The translations under genes and the position numbers were made by a program. DNA of 64,000 bases, from NCBI RefSeq assembly GCF_002355515.1, contig NZ_AP014809.1:1-64000 (forward strand), given 5' to 3'. Shown piece after piece: positions 48,168-56,399 of the stretch. The stretch's first letter is position 1. Each line of letters begins with the position of its first letter. The notes below the pieces were generated by a model. It searched no databases, was not told where the DNA came from, and saw only the letters and a program-made list of their open reading frames with translations. Source of the stretch: Methylorubrum populi. Its GTDB lineage: Bacteria; Pseudomonadota; Alphaproteobacteria; Rhizobiales; Beijerinckiaceae.

Positions 48168-49172
48168 CTAGATCCGCGGCCCGGCACCGAAGCGCGAGCG
48201 ATAGTCCTGCGGCGTGGTCGAGAGCTGCCGGAGGAAGCTGCGCCGCATGGTTTCCTCGGAGCCGAAACCGCAGCGTCGTGCGATCCGCTTCACCGGATCA
48301 TCGGTCTCGATGAGCATCTGACCTGCACCCTCGACTCTCAGGCGCTCGACCGCCCGCGCCGGCGTGAGGCCGGTCTCTTCGAGGTAGCGCCGGCTGAAGC
48401 TGCGCTCGCTCATTCCCGCTTCCGCGGCAAGCGCGGACAGCGACAGGTCCGCCGCCAGATTGCTCCGCATCCAACGGTGCAGCGCCTCGAAACGGTCGCC
48501 CCTCATCTGCAGCGAGAGGGCAGCGCTGAATTGCGCTTGGCCGCCAGGACGTTTCAGGAAGACGACGAGGTAGCGCGCCACAGCCAGAGCCGTCTCCCGG
48601 CCGAGATCCTCCTCGACCAGCGCGAGCGCCAGATCGATGCCGGCCGTCACCCCGGCCGAGGTCCAGACCGGTCCATCCCGCAGGAAGATCGGATCCGGTT
48701 CGACGCGCACGGCGGGAAAGCGGCGTGAGAACGCCTCGCAATACGACCAGTGCGTGACCGCCCGCCGCCCGTCGAGCACCCCCGAGGCGGCGAGGAGAAA
48801 AGCGCCGGTACAGACGGACGCGACGCGCCGTGCCCGACTTGCGCGCCGCCGCAGCCAGTCGACCGTGCCGCCATCCTCCGCGGCTCTGTCGACGCCGGGG
48901 CCACCGGCCACGATCAGCGTATCAACCTCCTCCGAGGTCGCGCTCAGCGGCTCCGTCGCGAGTGCCAAGCCCGCCGAGGAGGCGATCGCACCTCCGTCGC
49001 GGGAAATGACGCGGAGGCGGTAGGGCGGCTCGACTCCGGCCCGTCTCGCCTCCTCGTTAGCGGATGCGAAGACCTGAAGCGGTCCGGCGACATCGAGCAT
49101 CTGCACCTCCGAAAAGGCGAGAAGCTCCACGAGCCGGTGATCATTTGGCGAGAAGCGAGGGACTTTTGGCAT
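48168..49172 (-). CDS. GlxA-type AraC family transcriptional regulator
   Basis: A 334-residue regulator. The N-terminal DJ-1/PfpI-like domain (residues ~10-190, with VDTLIVAGGPGVD and SVCTGAFLLAASGVLDGRRAVTHW) is fused to a C-terminal AraC helix-turn-helix domain (about 230-330; LSLSALAAEAGMSERSFSRRY and IARRCGFGSEETMRRSF). The start is chosen as ATG 49172; ATG 49211 would add 13 residues. It is divergent from a stand-alone DJ-1/PfpI protein about 50 bp away, which it probably regulates. Confidence 0.9.
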   Translation of the reverse strand: MPKVPRFSPNDHRLVELLAFSEVQMLDVAGPLQVFASANEEARRAGVEPPYRLRVISRDGGAIASSAGLALATEPLSATSEEVDTLIVAGGPGVDRAAEDGGTVDWLRRRASRARRVASVCTGAFLLAASGVLDGRRAVTHWSYCEAFSRRFPAVRVEPDPIFLRDGPVWTSAGVTAGIDLALALVEEDLGRETALAVARYLVVFLKRPGGQAQFSAALSLQMRGDRFEALHRWMRSNLAADLSLSALAAEAGMSERSFSRRYLEETGLTPARAVERLRVEGAGQMLIETDDPVKRIARRCGFGSEETMRRSFLRQLSTTPQDYRSRFGAGPRI

Positions 49173-49222
49173 TCTTGCCAGAGCCTGCCGCGGTAGCCTC
49201 CGCTTGTCCATCGGAGGCCATG

Positions 49223-49927
49223 ATGATCCCGCCCGACACCCACCTGGAGATCGGTTCGCTGCTGTTCGAGGGCGTCGATCAGATTGATCTGACCGGTCCG
49301 TTCGAGGTGTTGTCCCGTCTCCCGAACGCAACCTACCGCCTCTACGGCAAGTCGGCTGAAACCGTTCGCGACGTGCGGGGCCTCAGGCTGACGCCGGATG
49401 CGACCCTCGACGACGCACCGCAGCTCGACGTGGTTCACGTCCCCGGAGGCTTCGGCCAGGAGGATCTGATGGACGACGGGGCCGTCCTCGATTGGCTGCG
49501 GCGTCAGGCAGCCGGTGCACGCAGCGTCTTCTCGGTCTGCACCGGTGCCCTGCTGTGCGGAGCAGCGGGGCTGCTCCGGGGCCGCCGCGCCACGACCCAT
49601 TGGGCCTCTTTCGACCTGCTGCCCTCTTTCGGCGCAATCCCCGTGGACGCGCGCGTCGTCGTCGACGGCGGGTGGGTGTTCGCGGCCGGCGTCACGGCGG
49701 GAATCGACGGCGCCCTGCGGCTTGCGGCGGAACTGCGGGGCGAGGATGCCGCGAAGGCCATCCAACTCTACATGGCCTACGCACCCGAGCCGCCGTTCGA
49801 TAGCGGCACGCCGGACAAGGCTCCGCCGGCCATCCTGGAACAAGCTCGTGCCTCGATGGCGGCGATCACGAGCCGCCGGATCGCGACGGCCCAACGCTTT
49901 GCTGCCGGGCTCGCTGAACGGCCGTGA
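49223..49927 (+). CDS. DJ-1/PfpI family protein (isonitrile-hydratase-like)
   Basis: A 234-residue class I glutamine-amidotransferase-like protein without a DNA-binding domain. The nucleophile-elbow cysteine is in FSVCTGALLCGAAGLLRGRRATTHWA. The N-terminus (HLEIGSLLFEGVDQIDLTGPFEVLS) and the glycine-rich PGGFGQEDLMDD loop resemble isonitrile hydratase. Function is not proven. GGAGG at 49213-49217 gives ATG 49223 the better spacing (ATG 49220 is the other choice). Divergent from the GlxA-type regulator. Confidence 0.85.
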   Translation: MIPPDTHLEIGSLLFEGVDQIDLTGPFEVLSRLPNATYRLYGKSAETVRDVRGLRLTPDATLDDAPQLDVVHVPGGFGQEDLMDDGAVLDWLRRQAAGARSVFSVCTGALLCGAAGLLRGRRATTHWASFDLLPSFGAIPVDARVVVDGGWVFAAGVTAGIDGALRLAAELRGEDAAKAIQLYMAYAPEPPFDSGTPDKAPPAILEQARASMAAITSRRIATAQRFAAGLAERP

Positions 49928-50038
49928 GCCGCGGGGGCAGCGCCAACGCGCCTGCACGAGCCGTCCATGCCAAGACATCGGGGCGGGCCGCCTGCCGGCG
50001 CCCCGCCCGTGCGACAGGACCTATGGCTCAGCTGCCGG

Positions 50039-51595
50039 CTAGGCCTCCCTCGGCGCACCGAACATGATCCTCCGGCGCATCTCGCGGAAGGTGCTGTCCG
50101 CGCCATCCTCCGAGGTGACGAGCGAGACGGCGATCGCGACCAGGAAGGACAGGGGCATGCTGATGAGGGCCGGGTTCTTCATCGGCACGAACCACCACGC
50201 TTGCGAGACGTCGGCGAGGTTGCGTCCCAGCACATCGACCTGGATCGTCGGCGAGAGGCTGATCAGCAGGAGCGAGGCGATGGTGCCCACCAGAATGCTG
50301 GCGACGGCGCCCGCGGTCGTGAAACGCTTCCACGTGATGGAGAGCAGCAGGGCGGGAAAGTTGGCGGCCGCGGCAACCGCGAAGGCGAGGCCCGCCATGA
50401 AGGCCACGTTCTGCCCCTCGAACACGATGCCGAGGAACACCGCCAGGGCCGCGATGGCGACGGTCGCGATCCGGGCGACGGTGAGTTGTTCGCGTTCCGG
50501 CGCATGACCGTTGCGAACCACGTTGACCCACAGGTCGTGGCAGACCGTCGCCACGCCCGAGAGGGTGAGGCCGGCAACGACCGCGAGCATGGTCGCGAAG
50601 GCGACGGCGCAGATGAAGCCGAAGAAGCCGTTGCCGCCGACCGTGAGGGCGAGCAGAGGGGCCGCCATGTTGCCGCCGCCGCCGGCCTTCGTCACGACTT
50701 CGGGACCGACGAGGACCATCGCACCGAAGCCGATCACGAAGACGAGGAGGTGGAACGAGCCGATGATGCCGGTGGCGTAGAGGATCGACATCCGCGCCTC
50801 CTTCACATCCGGCACCGTGAAGGCGCGCATCAGGATGTGCGGCAGGGCGGCGGTTCCGAACATCAGGCCGACGCCGAGGGAGATCGCGTCCCATCCGCTG
50901 CCCGCCACCTTGGAGCCCGGCTGAAGCACGCGCTCGCCGTATCGCTCGGCGGCAGCCGAGAAGAGGCGCAGCGGGTTCATCTCGAAATGGACGAGTACAA
51001 GGAGCGCGAGGACGAGGCCGCCGAGGGAGAGAAGGACGGCCTTGATGACCTGGACCCAAGTCGTCGCCAGCATGCCGCCGAAGATCACGTAGATGAGCAT
51101 CGCCGTTCCGACCACGATGACCGAGGCGGTGTAGGGCAGACCGAACAGGAGTTTGATCAGGGAGCCGGTCGCGACCATCTGGGCGATCAGGTACAGCAGG
51201 ATCACCGTCAGCGTGCCGAGGGCGGCGGCCATCCGCACCGGCCGCTGCCGCAGGCGATAGGCGACGACATCGGCGAAGGTGAACTTGCCGAGGTTGCGCA
51301 GCGGCTCGACGATGAGGAACGAGATGATCGGCCATCCGACGAGAAAGCCGATCGAGTAGATCAGCCCGTCGAAGCCGTTCGACGTGATGATGCCGGCGAT
51401 GCCGAGCAGTGCGGCCGCGCTGAGAAAGTCGCCCGCGAGTGCCCAGCCGTTCTGCCAAGCCGTGATCTGACCGCCTGCGGCGAAGAACTGCTCCGTCGTG
51501 CGGGTGCGCCGCGCGGCCCAGTAGGTGATGCCGAGCGTCAGCGCCATGAAGAGGAAGAAGAAGGTGACCGCGAGTGGATTGTTGGCTGCCTGCAT
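50039..51595 (-). CDS. actP: Cation/acetate symporter ActP-like
   Basis: A 518-residue sodium:solute symporter with about 13 helices. It starts MQAANNPLAVTFFFLFMALTLG; GAGGAGGGAG lies in front of ATG 51595. Landmarks are the early TTEQFFAAGGQITAWQNGWALAGDFLSAAALLG segment (split here at residue ~40), typical of ActP/DctS-type carriers, and GTAALPHILMRAFTVPDVKEAR. It starts 10 nt after a DUF485 gene, the standard yjcH-actP pairing, supporting import of acetate or a similar short monocarboxylate. Some homologues carry pyruvate or propionate. Confidence 0.92.
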   Translation of the reverse strand: MQAANNPLAVTFFFLFMALTLGITYWAARRTRTTEQFFAAGGQITAWQNGWALAGDFLSAAALLGIAGIITSNGFDGLIYSIGFLVGWPIISFLIVEPLRNLGKFTFADVVAYRLRQRPVRMAAALGTLTVILLYLIAQMVATGSLIKLLFGLPYTASVIVVGTAMLIYVIFGGMLATTWVQVIKAVLLSLGGLVLALLVLVHFEMNPLRLFSAAAERYGERVLQPGSKVAGSGWDAISLGVGLMFGTAALPHILMRAFTVPDVKEARMSILYATGIIGSFHLLVFVIGFGAMVLVGPEVVTKAGGGGNMAAPLLALTVGGNGFFGFICAVAFATMLAVVAGLTLSGVATVCHDLWVNVVRNGHAPEREQLTVARIATVAIAALAVFLGIVFEGQNVAFMAGLAFAVAAAANFPALLLSITWKRFTTAGAVASILVGTIASLLLISLSPTIQVDVLGRNLADVSQAWWFVPMKNPALISMPLSFLVAIAVSLVTSEDGADSTFREMRRRIMFGAPREA

Positions 51596-51605
51596 CGCTC
51601 CCTCC

Positions 51606-51902
51606 TCAGCGCATGATCTGGCGCACGGCCGGATCGTAGAACCGGTTCGCCCAGACGACGTAGACAAAACAAAGTGCAAATGATCCGACGATGACGCCCG
51701 CTCCGAGAAGGATGCAGAGCGATAATCCCGGGGCGAGCATTGTCCCCATTGTCGGCTTGGCGAAGGCAAACATCGTCATGAAGCCGAAATACATCGTGAT
51801 CATCACGAGGCTCAGCGCGACGGCAACGCGCGATCGTTTTCGTGAAAGCTTCACGATCTCGTCGGCCTCGTCCTTTACGAGCACTCTGTCCGGTGAAAGC
51901 AT
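51606..51902 (-). CDS. DUF485 membrane protein, YjcH-like
   Basis: A 98-residue protein with two membrane helices (about residues 26-48 and 59-85). It contains the DUF485 pattern RSRVAVALSLVMITMYFGFM and ends with WANRFYDPAVRQIMR. Genes of this family are usually partnered with ActP-type symporters, as here, where the symporter follows directly with its ribosome site overlapping this stop region. Function of the small protein is not established. Confidence 0.9.
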   Translation of the reverse strand: MLSPDRVLVKDEADEIVKLSRKRSRVAVALSLVMITMYFGFMTMFAFAKPTMGTMLAPGLSLCILLGAGVIVGSFALCFVYVVWANRFYDPAVRQIMR

Positions 51903-51979
51903 GATGCACCTCCGTCATCGGCGAGGGGGCTGCCGAACACCTCCGGCAAGCCGGGGGATGTGAAATCCGCGCGAACGTC

Positions 51980-53089
51980 TCAGTGATCGGCGCGGCGCTG
52001 CGGCTGGGCTGCGCGCGGCTCATCGAGGCTCCGATGCGCGTCTGTGCCATCCGAGGTGAGGCCCACAGCTCCGTCGGTGCCGTCGGCGGCGTATGCCATC
52101 GGTCGTGCGCCGGTGCCGAAGTTGACCGGCTCGCGGGGCGTGCGATCGACGCTGAGCTGGAAGATGTCGAAGCGATTGTAGTAGCCGACGACGTCGTGGA
52201 ATTGCTTGGGCTCGACGCAGGCCGAGGTGTCGATGTCGGCGTAGACGATCGTCTCGTCCCCCTGGGGCGGGGCGACGACGTGCGAGCCGGTCGGATCTAG
52301 GATCATCGACACGCCCGCCGGGGTCCGATCGACGAGATCGGCAAGCGCGGGATCGCCCTCGCAGAGGATCGCTTTGGCGCCTGCATCGAGCACGGCGGAA
52401 CAGACGATGTTGAAGACCTTCGCCTCGAAGGCATGGGCTCCGGCGCGGATCTCGATGGCGCGTTTCAGGTCGTAGGCGGCGCTCTCGCCCGGCGGGCGGG
52501 TCGGCCAAGCCGGCGGATAGGTCGAGATGTGGACCTGCTCGCCCTGTGCCATCAGCGCGTATCGTGCCAGCGGATTGGTGTTCTCACCGCAGATCAGCAT
52601 GCCGACCCGGCCGATCTCGGTCGGCGTCACGCGCAATCCCCGGGCATCGCCGTTGGCCCAGATGAGCTTCTCGTAAAAGGTCGGGACGAGCTTGCGGTGG
52701 TGATTGAGAATCGCGCCGTCGCGGCCGATCAGAACGTTGGCGTTCCACAGGCAGCCGACACTGGCCTCGGTGCCTTCACTGAATCCGAGTGAGACGAGGA
52801 CGCCGTTGCGCCGCGCGGCGGCCCGCACCGCACCGATCTCCGGGCCGTCGAGCCGCACGGATTCGGCGGCGAGACGTTTGAAGAGATCGTGGTTGTGGAT
52901 CGGTGCGCGCAGAGCCGCCCAGAGCGGAAAGCCCGGCATGTATCCCTCGGGAAAGACCACGAGGTCGGCGCCCGCACGGGCCGCCTCGCCGATCAGGGCC
53001 ACCGCCTTCTCCGCGGAAGCAACGCTGTCGAGAAAGACCGGGGCAACGTGGCACGCGGCCGCTTTGAACTTCGGATAGAGAACGGACAT
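51980..53089 (-). CDS. Nitrilase family carbon-nitrogen hydrolase
   Basis: A 369-residue hydrolase of the nitrilase superfamily with the complete catalytic triad: E48 (FPEGY), K133 (HHRKLVPT) and C167 (ICGENTNP). This strongly supports nitrile hydrolysis, giving a carboxylic acid and ammonia. Overall length and the CGENxNP context match true nitrilases rather than amidases. The final 30 residues are low-complexity. ATG 53089 is preferred; ATG 53125 would add 12 residues. A LysR regulator lies about 100 bp upstream on the same strand. Confidence 0.92.
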   Translation of the reverse strand: MSVLYPKFKAAACHVAPVFLDSVASAEKAVALIGEAARAGADLVVFPEGYMPGFPLWAALRAPIHNHDLFKRLAAESVRLDGPEIGAVRAAARRNGVLVSLGFSEGTEASVGCLWNANVLIGRDGAILNHHRKLVPTFYEKLIWANGDARGLRVTPTEIGRVGMLICGENTNPLARYALMAQGEQVHISTYPPAWPTRPPGESAAYDLKRAIEIRAGAHAFEAKVFNIVCSAVLDAGAKAILCEGDPALADLVDRTPAGVSMILDPTGSHVVAPPQGDETIVYADIDTSACVEPKQFHDVVGYYNRFDIFQLSVDRTPREPVNFGTGARPMAYAADGTDGAVGLTSDGTDAHRSLDEPRAAQPQRRADH

Positions 53090-53191
53090 CGGTGCGGCTC
53101 CGCAATGGGAATGCCGCATTTGCAACAGAGACGATCGCCACCGCGAAGATGGAAAAATCGCAAGGGCCGCTGCAAACCTGCCGAGACGTGC

Positions 53192-54088
53192 TCAGAACGC
53201 GTTCAAATAGCCTGCCTCGCGAATGAACAGATCACTCAGGAAGCGGGTCACGGCGCGGACGCGGCCGACATGCTCGATGTCTTCATGCACAGAGAGGTAG
53301 AGCTTGCGACGGACGACGATCTCGTCCGGCAGGACCGGCACGAGGGCCGGGTTGGTCTTTGCTGAAAAAAGCGGCAGCAGCGCGATCCCGGCGCCCGAGG
53401 CGACGGCGGTCTGCTGCGCCGCCATGCTGGTGGATCGGAAGACCACATTCGCGGGCTTCAAGACTTCGAGCAGCCAGTGCACAGGCTCGATTGCCACGAG
53501 ATCATCGACGTAATCGACGAAATCATGGTCGTTGAGATCACCGCGCGTGCGCGGCGATCCGCGCGCGGTCAGGTAGCGCTCGGATGCGAAGAGGGCGAGG
53601 CGGAACTCGCCGGCTCGCCGCACCCTGAGACGCGGCCCCTGGGGCGGTACGAACGAGACCGAGATGTCGGCTTCCCGCTTGGTCAGGTTGATGAGGTGCC
53701 GCTCGGTGACCAGCTCGACCACGAGACCCGGCGTGGCTGCGGCGAGTTCGGCAAACTTGGCCGAAAGGTAGAAGGCGGCGATGCCTTCCATGCTGGCAAC
53801 CCGGACGCGTCCGGCGGGCTCGGCGCCGTCGGGAAGGCCGAGCAGATCCGGCACTGACAGCATCTTCTGCTCGATGCCTTCCGCCACGACGAAGAGCTTG
53901 TGGCCTGCCTCGGTCAGCAGGAAGCCATCGGAGCAGCGCTGGAACAGCTTGGTGTCGAGGTCGCGCTCCAGTTCGGCAATCCGGCGACTGACCGTCGTGT
54001 TGTCGACCTTGAGCCGCCGCGCCGCCGGCATGAGCCGGCCGTGGCGGGCGAGCTCCAAGAAGAAGGTAAGATCGTTCCAGTCGAACAT
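53192..54088 (-). CDS. LysR family transcriptional regulator
   Basis: A 298-residue regulator with an N-terminal winged helix-turn-helix (residues 1-60; DLTFFLELARHGRLMPAARRL and VDNTTVSRRIAELERDLDT) and a C-terminal periplasmic-binding-like effector domain. It lies upstream of the nitrilase gene on the same strand, unlike the usual divergent arrangement, so the target is uncertain but the nitrilase is the obvious candidate. The helix-turn-helix TTVSRRIAELE is typical of the group. Confidence 0.92.
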   Translation of the reverse strand: MFDWNDLTFFLELARHGRLMPAARRLKVDNTTVSRRIAELERDLDTKLFQRCSDGFLLTEAGHKLFVVAEGIEQKMLSVPDLLGLPDGAEPAGRVRVASMEGIAAFYLSAKFAELAAATPGLVVELVTERHLINLTKREADISVSFVPPQGPRLRVRRAGEFRLALFASERYLTARGSPRTRGDLNDHDFVDYVDDLVAIEPVHWLLEVLKPANVVFRSTSMAAQQTAVASGAGIALLPLFSAKTNPALVPVLPDEIVVRRKLYLSVHEDIEHVGRVRAVTRFLSDLFIREAGYLNAF

Positions 54089-54213
54089 GCGGTTCTCTGA
54101 GCCGAGCCACGAACCAAGCCGAGGCGGATCGGTCTGCCCGGCCAGCGAACAGCCGACGATAGACTGTGCCGTCTCCGTTCACACGTGCCGATCAGCTCGG
54201 ATCGTCTTCGGAG

Positions 54214-54882
54214 CTACACACTGGCATGTTCGGCGACGTAACGCCCGAGGGCACTGGCGGCATTGAGCATATGGGCCCGCATCCGCCGGGCCGCCGCCTC
54301 GCCGTCACCTTCGGCGATCGCCTGTAGGATTTCGCCGTGCTCGGCGCGCGAGCGCAGGATGCGCTCGCCCTGCCGAAGTTGCGTCCGGCGGAAGGCGGAC
54401 AAGCGCGATCGGATCGCGAGCGCCTGCTCGGCCATGAAGCCGTTGTGGGTCGCGCGGTACAGCGCCTCGTGGAAGGCGCGGTTGAGGGCGTCGTAAGTAT
54501 CGTAGTCCTGCGCCGCCACCGGCTCCGCCGATTGCTCGTGCAGGTCCATCAGCGCGCTGAGTTCGAGCGGCGTCATCCGGTAGGTGGCGAGGCGCACGCA
54601 CAAGGCCTCGAACTCGGCGGTCGTCTCGAACATCTCCATGATCCGCTCGGGCGTCATGCGGGTGACGACGACGCCGCGCCGGGGGCGCATCTCGACGAGG
54701 CCGCTCGAGGCGAGCTGGCGCAGGGCTTCGCGGACGGGGGTGCGCGAGGCGCCGAAACGATCCGCGAGGTCCTGCTCGTCGAGAGCGATGCCCGCCGCGA
54801 GCACGCCGGAGGCGATCTCGTCGGTCAGGGCATTGCGGATCTGGTCGGAGAGAAGGCCGCGCCCCTCGGCCATGCCGTCCAT
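54214..54882 (-). CDS. GntR/FCD transcriptional regulator of the malonate locus
   Basis: A 222-residue regulator with a GntR winged helix at residues ~10-75 (LADRFGASRTPVREALRQLASSGLVEMRPRRGV) and an all-helical FCD ligand domain. It is directly downstream of the malonate transporter genes on the minus strand. In other bacteria the malonate operon is controlled by the GntR-type repressor MdcY, so the same job is likely here, with malonate as inducer. The start at ATG 54882 has GGGAGAGG upstream; GTG 54909, overlapping madM, is an alternative. Confidence 0.88.
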   Translation of the reverse strand: MDGMAEGRGLLSDQIRNALTDEIASGVLAAGIALDEQDLADRFGASRTPVREALRQLASSGLVEMRPRRGVVVTRMTPERIMEMFETTAEFEALCVRLATYRMTPLELSALMDLHEQSAEPVAAQDYDTYDALNRAFHEALYRATHNGFMAEQALAIRSRLSAFRRTQLRQGERILRSRAEHGEILQAIAEGDGEAAARRMRAHMLNAASALGRYVAEHASV

Positions 54883-54905
54883 CTCGCAGCCCTCTCCCAC
54901 CCGCT

Positions 54906-55670
54906 TCACCCCACCAGCGCCCGCACGATCAGGAACAGCAGCGACGGGCCGACGAGGCAGCCGATGCCGGTGTGGAAGGTCGCGGTCAACGCCCCGTAGG
55001 GAACGAGCTTGGGATCGGTGGCGGCAAGCCCGCCCGCGACCCCGCTGACCGTGCCCATCAGGCCGCCATAGGCCATCGCCGAGCGCGGGTTGTCGAGGCC
55101 GATCAGCCGGGCGACCAGCGGCGTGCCCACCATCACCATCACCGCCTTGGTGACGCCGGTGGCGATCGAGAGCGCCATCACGGTCGAGTCGGCGCCGAGC
55201 GCCGCGCCGGTCACGGGGCCGACGATGTAGGTGATCGCGCCCGCCCCAATCGTCGTGATCGACACCGCGTCGTGATATCCGAAGGCCATTGCCGTCACGG
55301 TGCCGACGATGAAGGGCAGCACCGTGCCGAGTGCCAGTGCGACGACGCCGAGGAGGCCGGCGCGGCGCGCCTCGATCACATCGACCTCGAAGGCGGTGGC
55401 GACGATGGCGAAGTCGCGCAGCATCGCGCCGCCCATCAGACCGATGCCGCCGAGCGCCGGAATGTCGGCGAGTCCATGTTTGCCCCCGGTGGCGAGCCCG
55501 CCGAGATAGGCCAGCACCAGTCCGAGCACGATGGCGATGGCCGAGCCGTGGACCCGGCCGCCGGTCAGGCGTTTCCCGATGAAGTTCGACACCAGCATCA
55601 GGCCGCCGATGACCGCGAAGGCGGCGACCAGGCTCTGCTCGACGAAGACGTGTTCCAGCATGTGCAGCAT
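54906..55670 (-). CDS. madM: Malonate transporter subunit MadM
   Basis: A 254-residue membrane protein with about eight helices, the larger half of the sodium-dependent malonate carrier MadLM. It has the family run of glycine-rich helices, e.g. GGIGLMGGAMLRDFAIVATAFE and TIGAGAITYIVGPVTGAALGADST (about residues 75-98 and 150-173). GGGAGGTAAG precedes ATG 55670. It begins four nt after the madL stop. It supplies substrate to the decarboxylase encoded divergently. Confidence 0.92.
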   Translation of the reverse strand: MLHMLEHVFVEQSLVAAFAVIGGLMLVSNFIGKRLTGGRVHGSAIAIVLGLVLAYLGGLATGGKHGLADIPALGGIGLMGGAMLRDFAIVATAFEVDVIEARRAGLLGVVALALGTVLPFIVGTVTAMAFGYHDAVSITTIGAGAITYIVGPVTGAALGADSTVMALSIATGVTKAVMVMVGTPLVARLIGLDNPRSAMAYGGLMGTVSGVAGGLAATDPKLVPYGALTATFHTGIGCLVGPSLLFLIVRALVG

Positions 55671-55674
55671 GGTC

Positions 55675-56130
55675 TTACCTCCCGGCTCCGGTCGTGGGTC
55701 GCGCGGAGGACGGCGCCTCGGCGTCTCCGGCGATGACGGCGCCCGCCTGCTCGGCCTCGGCACCGTCCCGCGCCGGGCCCCCGCCGATCCGGCCGAGCAG
55801 GGCGGTCGCGGCAAAGCACAGGAGCACGCTGCCGACCGCCGCGATGATCACGATCGGGCCGCCGCTCACCGCCGCGACGACGTTCTGCTGCGCCGCCATG
55901 GCCACCACGATCGGGATGTACATGCTGGCCCAGAACTCGACCCCGAGCTTGGTCGCGTGGCCGAGCCGGTCGTGGCGCATGAGCCAGATCCGGGCGGCGA
56001 TCAGCAGCATCATGGCGATGCCGACACCGCCGACATTGGCCTTCACGCCGAGCAGGATCCCGAGCAGGTCGCCCAGGAATACGCCGACCAGCGTGCAGAT
56101 CGCGAGGAGCGCGACGCCGAGGATCGTCAT
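55675..56130 (-). CDS. madL: Malonate transporter subunit MadL
   Basis: A 151-residue membrane protein with about four helices, the small half of the MadLM carrier. It matches MadL in VGVFLGDLLGILLGVKANVGGVGIAMMLLI and EFWASMYIPIVVAMAAQQNVVAAVSGGP. The last ~40 residues form a soluble Ala/Gly/Glu-rich tail. It is the first gene of the minus-strand unit madL-madM-GntR and is divergent from mdcA. Confidence 0.92.
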   Translation of the reverse strand: MTILGVALLAICTLVGVFLGDLLGILLGVKANVGGVGIAMMLLIAARIWLMRHDRLGHATKLGVEFWASMYIPIVVAMAAQQNVVAAVSGGPIVIIAAVGSVLLCFAATALLGRIGGGPARDGAEAEQAGAVIAGDAEAPSSARPTTGAGR

Positions 56131-56266
56131 CGGCTCTCTCCCCAGCGCGAGCCAACCGACCGCGCGGCCGGCCTTTCGTCAGTCCAGCGGCCTTCGATGG
56201 GCCGTTTGCATGCAGCCGCCATCAGGCGTCTCCTTCCCGTATTCAGTGATTCGTTTTTGTTCGGTC

Positions 56267-56278
56267 ATCGTATGCAAG
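56267..56278. promoter_or_regulatory. Candidate GntR operator, malonate promoter region
   Basis: ATCGTATGCAAG agrees at 9 of 12 positions with ATTGTATACAAT, the site reported for the malonate repressor MdcY in Acinetobacter (from memory). It lies just upstream of the candidate mdcA -35 element, between the divergent units. Confidence 0.4.
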
Positions 56279-56281
56279 ATA

Positions 56282-56309
56282 TTGACTTTGACGCAAGGAG
56301 GAATACAAA
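56282..56309 (+). promoter_or_regulatory. Candidate mdcA promoter
   Basis: TTGACT (56282-56287) and TACAAA (56304-56309) with a 16-bp spacer resemble a housekeeping sigma promoter. Transcription would start about 80 bp before the mdcA ATG. Directly adjacent to the candidate operator. Confidence 0.45.
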
Positions 56310-56399
56310 AACCGGCATTAGAACGCCGCACGACATACGAAGCCGGCCGAACGGTCGAGGCGTGTATGCGCAGCGAGGCCATTACAGGGAGCGGACCGG

